Source: Brachionus rotundiformis (Eukaryota; Rotifera; Eurotatoria; Ploima; Brachionidae). From it: a stretch of 64,000 nucleotides of DNA. Numbering within the stretch: the first letter of the stretch is position 1; every line of letters begins with the position of its first letter. The stretch is from positions 1,106,475 through 1,170,474 of the forward strand of contig JAESIW010000207.1 of assembly GCA_016802295.1 (NCBI GenBank), given 5' to 3'. Positions 11,701 to 23,700 of this stretch are shown here, one piece after another. Under the pieces are notes generated by a model, which searched no databases, was not told the origin of the DNA, and worked only from the letters and a program-made list of their open reading frames with translations. Both the position numbers and the translations under genes were made by a program.

Positions 11701-14700
11701 CGGTTATAAATTAAAGTAGTATGCCTTTAAGACGAGTTGGCGTCTTTATAAGCCCTGAGATGGTGGAAATTTTCTTTAAACTAAATATGTTATAAAGATC
11801 TAAGTACGCTTTACAAGAAATCAACAAAGATATAACAAACCATTTTTGATTAGCTTTTAAAAAGGGGACCCTAGGGGGGCACTTATTTGCAAGGGAATAG
11901 GGTATTTATATTTCAACACTACTAAAGAGACCAAAGATCGTGCTCATTTAAAAATTTAAAAATTTAATACTTTTCTAATTTTGTATATTATTTTTATTTA
12001 AAATCTTATTTATATAATTATGTATTCTGTTCTTAAAAAAAAACAATATCTGATTTTAAATAGTCTAACAGCAAATGATTGATAAATATAGAGTAAAGAT
12101 TTTTCATAATAATCATTAAATTTTCCTTTGAAAGGCACAGTGTAATCATTTGAATTTCTGTGACTTTGAACTTCTTTCCATAAGTGGTAATATGTATAAT
12201 TTAAATGACCAAAAAGATTTTAATCATTTTTAGTAATAAAATAGCACAATTTAAAATTAAATTTTATATAATCTTAAAAATTTTATTCTTTGAAAAAATC
12301 TGGCATGATGGTTTTGACTATGGAATATTTAGGATAAATTTAAATGGTCAAAGAATGGTGTTGAATATAATATTACAGCAGCTGTTCACTCAAAATTCAA
12401 TTATAAGCTCTTTACTAATTAGTATATTTATTGGTGACATTCTTATGGCTGCAAGTTGAGGAGATAAACAAAAATTGCTTACTTAGCACATCAGTTCCGT
12501 ATTTGTTGGCGCCCAAATGGTCGAACATCGATGCCAATACGGGAAGTAGTACCATGTGTATGTAGTCCAAGCTTGCGCTTGTTTTTTGACTGGTTCCTTT
12601 AATGTTGCTCAGTCGAGAGTTGGTCAAATCATCTATAATGCTGCTGAGGTCATCGGCTGCATAGGAAAAGAATGGCAGAAGCGATGCTCGCACTATTTCC
12701 TGACTATTCTTGATCACCGAGCTCACATCCACAGCTCTAATCAGAACCTGTAAACATCTTACGGTAATGTTGGTATCACTACCAAAGCTGGTCATCTTTT
12801 TGCGCAGCAACATTGCCAGTTTACAAAAAAGACTACATGTCATTTCTTTTTCTTTGGCAGTGGCGCATCCAGATCCGGGCTTATTGGACGAGGACGACTT
12901 TATGATAAAATAAGAACGATGTGATTTAAAATATTTTTCGATCAATGGAAGCACCACCTTTTTAATTTAATAATTTTAATTTTTTTGGGTTTCTTTTTTA
13001 AAACTTTAGTTTAAATACTTTGGTAAAAAATTTAACATCGCCACCAGAAGTTTTGAAGCTGCTTTTGCGCGAAAATTTGGCACTTTCTTTTATTGATTGC
13101 ATGTTCACCGCTGCCTTTTCCACATACTCGAGCAACTTCTCGAGTAAATTGAAAGCAAAGCGTATCTCAGTTCTGTCATGGTTGACTTTTTCACTTTCGT
13201 CATGATGCATTCTGAAACAAAAATATTTTTAAATAACCATAATTAATTTATCATTTAAACATTTAACATCAACATACGTGTTCAAGGCAAGTCTTTTTTC
13301 ATTTAAGCTAGTCTCAATGCTTAAGATGAAAAAATACACTACATATAAAAACAAAACTAATTTTGCTACTAATCTTACTTTTGTAGCCTGTAGCCATTTA
13401 GGATTAAGAATTTTACCAAGCCGAACGTGAACTGAAGCTCGTTGTCTCGTTCACGATCGGTTAGTAGTTCATAAGGCACTAAGAGATGGTGCAAAGCTGC
13501 GCCTACGTTTTCTAGTTCGTTTTTTTTCTTTCTTGACCAAATGTGGTGGCAATTGACGGCCAAAGTGTTGGCCAAATCCTGAAATTAAATTGCTTATGTT
13601 GTTTATTTCCGAATTTAGTTATGTCTTACATCTTGTTCTTTGGTCAGGGTTATGTTGCTCAAATCGAATGGTCTAGGCGTGTAACCATTGGATACAATTC
13701 CGTCTTTGAGCTTTTTGAGAACCAATCTTGACGCATTCTTCAAGTTGTTTGCCGCAGCTTCTGACTTTTCAATCGACCAGCCAAGCACTTTGATGGCTTT
13801 CAACGAGTCTCTGGTCAAATCTTCATATTTCAGCTGATCCTTTTAATTAAATTAATTAGTTCCTTTTTTTTATCATCTTTAAAAAATAATGAATAAAATT
13901 TTTATTTAAATTTATTGTTGGTTGTTGGTTGAGCAATTTTTTTTCAAAGACATAAACATTTACCTTTCTTGACATGCTTTGGTAACTTTTCAATGAAGGG
14001 TGCAATTGTTCCGAATCGCTGTATGACTGGCCATAGGACCAGTTTTGCTCAAATTTGCCATATGACCACAAGTCATGGACGTGCTCTGAGTAAATTTTGA
14101 TCACATCTTCAAAATCTTGAGTTAATATGATGCTGAAAAGATATAGATCTTATTAGTATATGGAATAAAATATTCTATAGACAAGTACTTGTTGATATTT
14201 AAAGGTATTGGCTCAAAAGGACTGGATCTTTGAACCGCAGGTGATTCACCATACGAGTGATAGTTTAACTTATCGCTCTCGGACACTGTGTACGAGTAAT
14301 CGGGTGATAGAGCACACCCGATGGCAGATAAGCATGGAAGTGCTTTGCTGAACAGTTCAGGATCATAAGTCTAAAAGAAAATAGATTAGAATAATAGATA
14401 GAAAACAAATGCATATTAAGTACTCTTGTGGCAAGAGCATCAAATATTCTGGTAAATAAGGTCATGGTGAGTTTTTTTTCTTCCTCGCTAGCTTGTCCAA
14501 TGGGACCAGCGCCATAATATTTGCCACAGCGCTCGTACCAAAGTGTTAGCATCTTTAAAGGCACAATTGTATACTCTTCAAGTGTAGGCAAGTCTTCAAT
14601 TAGTTTTTTGAGTAGATTTTTCATCATTGGTGGTTTCATTTGACTTTAATTAAATATTTATCCAAACTTTTTTTATAGTTTTTTAAATAATTACTTTGTA

Positions 14701-17700
14701 AATGCTATCAAAAAGTCACACACAACATCTAACTGACCATTGGTCAAGCTTTTACACTTGGACAATTGATAAACTGTGTTTAAAATTGTTTCCATAAGAG
14801 AGGCCTTATTTTCTGAAGCATCGAAGTACTGGGCATATGAGGTCAGCAATGGCAGTACCGAGCAGCATAAATAGCGATTCAAGGCCAAAGGCATGTCTCC
14901 CTCAGCGCAAGTACTCTACAAAATTGATAAAAATCAATCATAATAAAATAATTGTTAAAATTAATTTTTCTTTTCAAAAATTATGCACTAGAGATAATTA
15001 AAATAAATTTAATTTGATTAAAAATTTATAAAATTTAAAAATTTTAAATCTATTTAAAGTTTGTTAAAATATAAAAGTAATTGGTTTTTTTAAAGATGAT
15101 AAATTGATAAAAATAGATTACCGAGTCCAATATAGTGGCACATCTGATGTCTGGCAGAAATCCGGTTTCTAATAGGCGGAAAAAAGTGGTCTGGTCAGGA
15201 ATACCATAAACCCTTTCCAAAAAGAGCACAATGGACATCTTATGTGAGGGCTGAATTCCGGGCAAGTGTTCGCTAAGACCCGGTATTGGAAGTATAAATC
15301 TCAGAGATAAAAAGCCTTCTAAATCTTCCATTGATACCAAACTTCTTAAAATGGACCTAGCTCTAATCGAGTCCGATTTTCCCATTTTAATTGTTTCTTC
15401 ATTAGGGGCGCACCGACCCAAAAGTTCCACTAAAGAGGCATAGAACGACAAAATAGCTTCGCCAAAGTCAATATAGTCCTCGTCATCTTCAGATGGTATT
15501 CTGGAAAAATCATATTTGCTATTATTCAAGAAATCAATGCTCATTTCAGATTCAGCATCAAGAGCAGCAGCCATGACCACTGGATTTTGGACATTTTGTG
15601 TCGCTGCTATCTGCAATGACATCCTAATGGCGTCAATAGTGGCCTTTAGCAAGCCACCACCTTCGCCTCTCAACGCAGGACCAAGACACTCAGGTCTTCT
15701 AATCAATAGTCTAACTATTAAATTGGCATTCTCCTCTACACTATCACCATTCACCCAAACACAAAATTTCAAAAAATCTAAAAATCTCTCGCCTTCAACA
15801 GGATCCCAGCCAATGTCCGGATAACCTTTGGCAAATAGTTCTGAATTTGTCTGCAGACCACAACGAGACAAATAAGCTGCTATTTTTTCCAAATCAGATT
15901 CTCTCAAAGCCAATGAAAGATCGTTGTTGTCCATGAGTGAAGAACAAGCCACGTCCAAAGGACAGGATCCACGCAGTGATGGACGGGCCAACAACATGGC
16001 ACTATTGTCCAACAAATAGCTCAAGTGTTCGAACATGGCCCTTTGGTTGTGGCGACTTGTGCGACAGAAATAAGACAAAAATTTACAACATACAACCACT
16101 AGCTCGGCATTTTCTTCTTTGGGCGCTTCATCGCCCTGCTGAGACATAATTAACTGGTTTGAGTTGACTGTGTTTGCTTGATTGTCCATATTGGAGATCA
16201 TTTCTCCGGCCACATCTTGTTGATGTTGACGCCTGTTCAGCCAATTTATCATCACCTGCATCACAGTCTCGTGCACACACAGAGCCCGCATTAGATCTGG
16301 ATGCTGGAAAAATATCTTATTGTCCATGATTTCGTTGAGACAACTCTTCATTATATCCTCTTCGATTTGACTCATCTGGACGGACAGAAGACCGCGGACA
16401 ATGCTCAGCGATTGCAAAAGACTGGTCACATCTTTTACACTTGTTTCAGCTATTACATAGGTCTTGGGCAAACAATCGGCCAGCTTTAAATTTCAACTTA
16501 ATTAATCATTATCTTATTTAAGGTTAATTTACCTCGCCGAGTGAATTGTACTGGCGGTATATTAATGAGAACATTTCGCGGATCAAGTCTTCATTATGGA
16601 TAAATGAATTTTTAGCCCAATCGACCACATTTTGGGTGATTAAAAGCGACAATGCATCTAAAAGATAATAATTAATTAATTAAATTAGAATAAATTTTAT
16701 AAAACTTTTTTTTTTTAATTATTAAATTATAATATTAGTCTTAAATTTATATTTTTATTTTAAAGATGATGAATTGGCTTCTGCATTGGTCAATATTGCC
16801 ATAAAGTATACTATTTTAAGAGCTTTGTTGGAATTTTTACCATTCAACATGGTATTTTTGATTAAAATATCCGAATATAAATGATTAATAAAAATTTAAT
16901 ATCAATTAAAAAAACGTGGTATCTGTGAATGCAATCTTGGATAAAAGTTGGGAAAAATTTCTTACTGTGACTATTTTCATTTTTGACAGTTTCATCACAA
17001 ATGGCCATCAAATTTTCTTGTGTATGTTCAATTTGATCTTGGTAATCAGCAACAGTGGAGTACTCACTGGAAAAAAGAACCTTGACTATTTTGGACAGAA
17101 AACCAGATGAATTGGCATGGTTGTCTTCGATCTTGTGCTCATCTGGTCTCTTAATTTGACTAATTTGGATCAGACTAGAATGAAAATCGGTTAATTTGTT
17201 CTTTATTTCCTCTGATAGGTCAATGTGATTGTTGGATGACTTGAAATCGACCAGAGCTTGCATCTGATCTCTTGCCGGACACCTGAATTCCTTGGTCTTT
17301 TTGGCCATTACTGCCGAAGGCAGTGAAGATTCCTTTAGCTCGTTGTATCTTCTTTTTTGATCAGACTGAATCTCGTTCACATACTCAGAGCTAAAGCTGA
17401 CCACTGCCTCCACGCGATATCTAAGAACATAATCGCAAAGGCTATGCAAAAGCATGCAAATCTCATATTTTATTTCGTCTTCCAGATTGGCACTGAGCAA
17501 GCCTTCGGAAATCGAAATAGATCCGGATATAAACTTTGCCGGGTCCAAATAAGCCATTATCATATTCAAATCTTGCTCGCTGAACACATCCATTATCAGC
17601 AACTGGTTTAGTAATTTTATCAGTGGCACAAACAGATAGGAGTTGGATCCGCCAGTTGGATCGCGCACATGTGATATGCAAAGCTTTACTGAGTCTGGAA

Positions 17701-20700
17701 AAGAGCTTAGAACAAATTGTTTTAAAGCATCGATGTTGAAATTTGGCGGAATTAGATAAAGCCTTTGATTTGGATCTTTGATCAGCGACTCGTTTATTTT
17801 CAATGGTCTGACAGATACAAATTCATCTTTTCTGGGAAATTGGCCATCTTTCATCAACTCTTTATGATCTTTTAGTCTATTATTTACCAATTGGGAATTT
17901 AGTGGTATAACATATTCGTATTTGGTCATTTGTCGCGAGTGTGAAAACGATTCCAAATGTAGTTTGATCAATAGGTCGTAGAATCTACGCCTAATTTGGC
18001 CATTTAGATACGGATTCTGGATACAGTACATTAGCTGGCTTTCATCTATTTGACTACATAGCTGGTGTGCCACATAGTTGTTGCTCTGAGCACACACAGC
18101 CTCATAAAGCATGAGCAAATTATGAAAAAATCTTTATTAAAATTAATAATTACTTAAAAATTAGCTAATAAATTAAAATTTTTAAAATTTACTCTCTATA
18201 TTTTTCATTTTCGTTCAACTCAAGAACACTTATCCATCTATCTCTTTCTGGTATATAAATCGCTTGATTATACACTTAGATAATAGAATATTAAGAAAAA
18301 GTAAATTTTTATCTATTGGTAAATATTGACTAGTACAATTAATTAATTAAATCATTTATACTATAATAAATTTTTTCAAAATCTATTAATCAAAAAATTG
18401 GACTAGCCAAATTGGTAAATTTAATTTCAATCTTGAATTACCAGATTCTTCACATAGCAAGCTCCATCCAAGAACATTGTTCATTTTAAGACAATGAACT
18501 TTGAGGTTGGAATTTGGTACACGTGACCATCTAATCGGTTTCAGGTATTGAATGCGCAATCTTGGCGGTAGTCTAGGTTCGATGTGTTTGCCAAGACTTG
18601 GAAAAAGTGCAGCTGATAGTGGAAGACAATTGCGTGCCCTGCCGAGCTCAATTTGAAGTGTTTCTTTGGTAGTTGGTTCGACAAACACTGCCGGATAAAG
18701 CTTTGTTCCTGGCTCTACTTGAAATTTGTGCACTGTTTCCTTTCCATTTACAGTAAATGTCAAAAATCCAGTTGATAAATCAATCAAGCATCCCAGTAAA
18801 ATACTATTGGCGACTTTTTTGGACAATTGTGCATTAGGCTGCTCTGAATTGTTTATCAACTCAGCAGCCGATACCATATAGCACTCTTTGCGCTCAAGAC
18901 TAGATACTATTGAGCCATCATTGGATGTGTTTATCAAAGTGCATTTAGATACTAAGCTATGGTCAAAATTTTTGTCCAATTTCTCATTAAGGAGATGGAA
19001 TCTTGATCCTGTCCAACCAACAAAAACTTTAGTAGCATCTTGACCAGGAAATATGCGCACTCCGTAATAGTATTCATCTATGTAGTCAATTATGGCTTGA
19101 ATTTCAGCTTGGTCAGTCTCGGCCAAGCTTTGATCTTGCTCAGTGCCCATCATTTCTTCCAAATTAGCTTGCGATTTGCCAGAATAAACCTCTTTTTGTA
19201 GAGTGCTTGTTTTTGGTAAAGGATTAGTGACATGATTGACCAATGGAGATTTAATTCCGAATTCGGTCGAACGCGATATTTTGCTTTTCGAAGCGGAATT
19301 TTTGTTATTTTTGGCCAAAGATTTAATATTTTGGGCACTTGCGGTGTTAGGTGAAGCCTCTCTTGAAACTCTATTCATAAACTTAAATGGTGATTTTGAC
19401 CTGTGCTGTTTGTGTGTTATTTTATTGAGTAGAGATGACAGCGGCTTGGAAGAACTAGATTGGCCTAAGTTTCTTTCCAATGTACTTGATAAAGACTTGT
19501 CATTATTTTTATAGTCCATATCTGGTTGGTCAAAGTTGAAAATTTGTTGGTCTTAATAGAAATAATAATTTAATTTTTTAATTAGGTTTAATTGTTGGTA
19601 ATGAATCTTTTTTTTTTAATATTATATAAATTAAATTAATTAAATAGAGTGAAAAATTTTTTTAAAAATATAACTTAATATTAAATTCTTATTTTGACTT
19701 TGGTAAATATTATTAAACCATGAATAAAAATTGAAATTTTTTATCTATTTAAAAGAAAAAAAATATCTTACTATCTGTATCGTCTTCTGTTTGACTTTTG
19801 AACATGTGCAGAGCTTGGATGCGTTTTTCTCTTACCTTAGATCGAGATATAAACTCATCTTTGAACACAATTGGTATGCTCAATCTCAAATATTCCATTT
19901 TGGTCTTTTCAGTTCCAAACAATTTGCTTACTAGTTTGATATAGGGAAGCGATTCACTGCCAATGTTACGTGTTATTTCCAAAGAATCGTGATTGTCGTC
20001 TATGTACTCAAACACAGGAAGTTCGTTTGTATACCACAAAGTGACATGTTTGGTCATATTTACAGCAAATGGTTCGTAGCCTTCTTGTAGGCCGCAATTG
20101 GTAAAAAACTTGAGAGAATTTACATCTTGACCGAAATTGGGGCGAATTTTTTGACCAGACGACAAACTAAATGCTGGAACATACCCTTCGCCAATGCTAA
20201 TATTCTCAAAAGCTGATTCAGATCCGACCGAGTCCATTAGCACTTCACCATTGAGCGAAAAGCTTATCATTTTGTCCTGAAGGTCAATCATGACACCAAT
20301 AACATCTCCGGGCTGACATTTTTTTCCAAATGGATCACTTGTTTGGTGCCATTTAAGAGCATTTAAACAATCAAATGAATAAGATTGAGCATCTGCACCA
20401 ATGTCTGTAATTGGCACGCAATTTATCTCTGACCAACCAATTTTTATACTTCCAAAAGTCAATAATTCAACTTCATAGTACCATTTTCCGCTCTTAACGG
20501 CATAAGTTTTTTCTGCTCGGTACGTTCGTGTCGCAAAACGCTGATTTGGTATTTCAGCTGAGTCTTTTTTTAAAATAGATAGATAGAAAGATAGAGTTTT
20601 TTGGCACAAAGTGGACAACATGCAAGGTATTAACACTTAAGATAAACACACACAACACCGATAAACACTCATAGATATAGATATATATAGATTTATACCA

Positions 20701-23700
20701 TTTTTTTTCTTACGAATCGATTCCTCAAATTCAAGACTTGGCGATTCAATTATGTATCCATAAGCAAGCAAAGTCTTGACCGTGTCCAGAGCAGTTTCTC
20801 TTAAATTTTTATTTTTAATTAAATTTAATTGTGGCAAGTATATTTAAAAAGTTAATTAATTATTAAATTAAAATTATTTTAACAAAATTTATCTGTTTTT
20901 TTCTTTTTTAGAAAAATTATTTATTTATTTATTTAAAAAGAAAAGTATCTACCTATTAGCTTTTTTTATTGATGAATCAACTTTGTCATATGGCAGTAAA
21001 TATGGATGTCTTTTTTGTGCCGAATTCTTTTAAAGAAATAAATTTTTACAATTAATTTAATTTTTTAATTAGTTGTGTAAAATTATTTATATATAATTTA
21101 GAGATAAGCACCTCTACAACACCATAAGTCCAGCCATTTTTGATTCGCTCCTTGGCCCAGACATTGTGAGTATTTTGAGCCAGCTTTTCGACCAACTCTT
21201 CTAGTTTGGAGCCCAAAACCACAGTGTTGAGGTCTAATGGTTGTGGCTTGTATCCATTTATCTGCAAAAATGTATTCGGCAATTTGATCAGCTTTAGTCT
21301 TTTTTGATCCTGTTTATTGTCCATTAATATCTGATATCCCATGGCAAACATGGTTCTTGAATAAATAGGCTTTAAATAAATGAAGACAATGGATTTAGTT
21401 ACCTGAGAGTTTCAGTGGCCAGGTTCGTGTCATATTGCTTTTCATCAATGGGAAGCATTTCAAATTGGCACAGACAATTGTGAAATTTTTTCAATTCATT
21501 TCTTGTCTCGGCATACCTCCAGCCTTGTTCTATTTTGTTCATAGCCCATATTTCATGCAAATTTTCGGCCAAACGGTCCCGAACACCATCTATAAAGTTG
21601 GGCATCTGAATATTGGATGTATCTACTGGATCCGGAGTGAATGCCACTTGTTCCAAAGGCTGTGCAGGTCCCTGAATAACATATTTATTCATATCTCCAA
21701 ATGAAAAACACTGTTCAAGTCGTATTTTTTGCTTTTGGAGCATGGCTTGATAGATGGGCGCGCAGCCTTCGGGCGGTCCATACTTGAACCGTCCGTGCTC
21801 GTCGCCGAATAAAAATCGACAGCTTATCTTTGGCGAAACGCTAATGACCGGATAGAACAGGCCCGATAAGTTAAATTCCCTAAAAAATCCTTTCATTGGT
21901 ACTCCGTTCAGAGAGAACCAAATTTCTGGTATGCTCAAGTCCAAGAGCGATCCAATAACGTCGCCTTTTTTGAAACCAGCGAAGTCTTCGTTGTTAATTA
22001 CTCTGTTTCGACCCGAGTACCATAAACTTTGGCCATCAAAGCCATACGAATAGCAATCGTCTCCAATGCCAACACATGAAAAGCCGTCCGCACTGTCCGG
22101 CGTCGGATGGAACTCGGTCGAAGCCCAGCCAATGCGACAATGTGGTTGCGAGCTTGACAATGTCTCAACAAAATCAATCTCTATCTCAAAGTACCATTTT
22201 TTGTACATAGACTCGCCTTGTTTAGCACCGACCATTATGTTTGGACGTAGGCTAAACAAAAAGTTAATTTTTGTTGGTTAGATGTTTATATAAGACATAA
22301 TTAAGATATTTTTACCAAGATATTTGTTCAATTAGACGAGATTGCATTAAAAGATCTCGTCTTTGGAGTAAATTTTCGCATATTAGATTTTGGTTTAGAC
22401 GAACAGCGATTCCATTGTTTGCACATAATGAAGATAAAACAGCTAGTACCTAAATTTTATAAAAATTTATCATTAAATAAATATATATCTAATATTGTTG
22501 TCAATATTTTATTGTAATTGTCAATAACTTCATTCTAATAATTTTTTAAAAAAATTAATTTTATATTATTATTTTTTTATTATTTGTTTAGAGCACTAGT
22601 GGCCTTTTTTTTATTATAAATAGATAATTTAAAAAAATTGATGAAAAAAGATGAGTAAAGATGAGCTTTGACGTGGTCAATCCACTGGTCAGCCAAACTG
22701 TTTGAGTCCTAATTAAAATTAGTGCTTTTTTATTTAATTTTTTCATTTAATCATTTGATATCAGACATCTATAGGATTAGATTGTTTGGCTGACCGGTTG
22801 AGTGACCATGGGTCAGTCGAATTTATTAATGAAGGAAATTTTTTATGCCAAAGTATCCTAAATTTTAAAAATTCAAAATTATTTATTAATTATGTAACTA
22901 ATATCGTGGTTTTATTGCCATTTTGCTGTCCAATACACCACAAGCAGCAGTCACAACTCAATATATTAATTAAATATTCCAATTTAGATTTAATTTTGTA
23001 TTATTAATTATAATATCTTTTGATTAAAATGAGCAGAATAAAATTTTTTCTAAATTTTCTAATTACTTTATTAAGCTTTATACTTGAGAATAGGATATTT
23101 TTTATGCAGGCAATATAATTTGGCAATGGGAAATAAATTTTGGTTCTAATTACCTTCGGATCGCGTCCGTTTCGATCTAAGAGCGATATGATACCTTGAA
23201 TGTGTCGTTCTTTGATCATATTGAGCGCCTCGGGACTGTCGATTAGGATGCAATGAAGCACCTCAAGCACACCTCGTGATGTTTGCTGGCTGGTCAAGCG
23301 TCCTATTAGACAATCAAGTCGATTTCCCTGCGCAAATTGGGCACAATTGTTCCTATTGCCCTTGATCATGGTCGCCAACAAGGCATACAACTGGTCATAT
23401 ATCTCGTCAATTACTTGCTGCTTGTAGCCATCGAACAACTGAATGTTCATCTTGCTGGCCTGGTTTTTGGTCTCGCTGTATTCGCTGTACTTATCTATGG
23501 TGTCCAGTACAAGCGCGATCATTCCCTCCTCATGAAACAGGTCTTGACGATTGCGCAACGCTTTCAGCTTGGCTTGGCACTCTTCGTGCGATATGTCCTC
23601 GCTTGGCTGCTTGAAAAACTCGATCAAATCGTCCAAACACTTGAGCACCTTTTCTAAGCTTATCTTTTTCCAGTATCTATTTTTATCTATTAGATTATCA

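Noticed and set aside
16741..16862. Open minus-strand stretch TMLNGKNSNKALKIVYFMAI that might be an RyR exon
   Set aside because: The phases of the flanking exons (16966 and 16657) already fit each other directly and the joined protein follows the family; no good acceptor/donor pair bounds this stretch.
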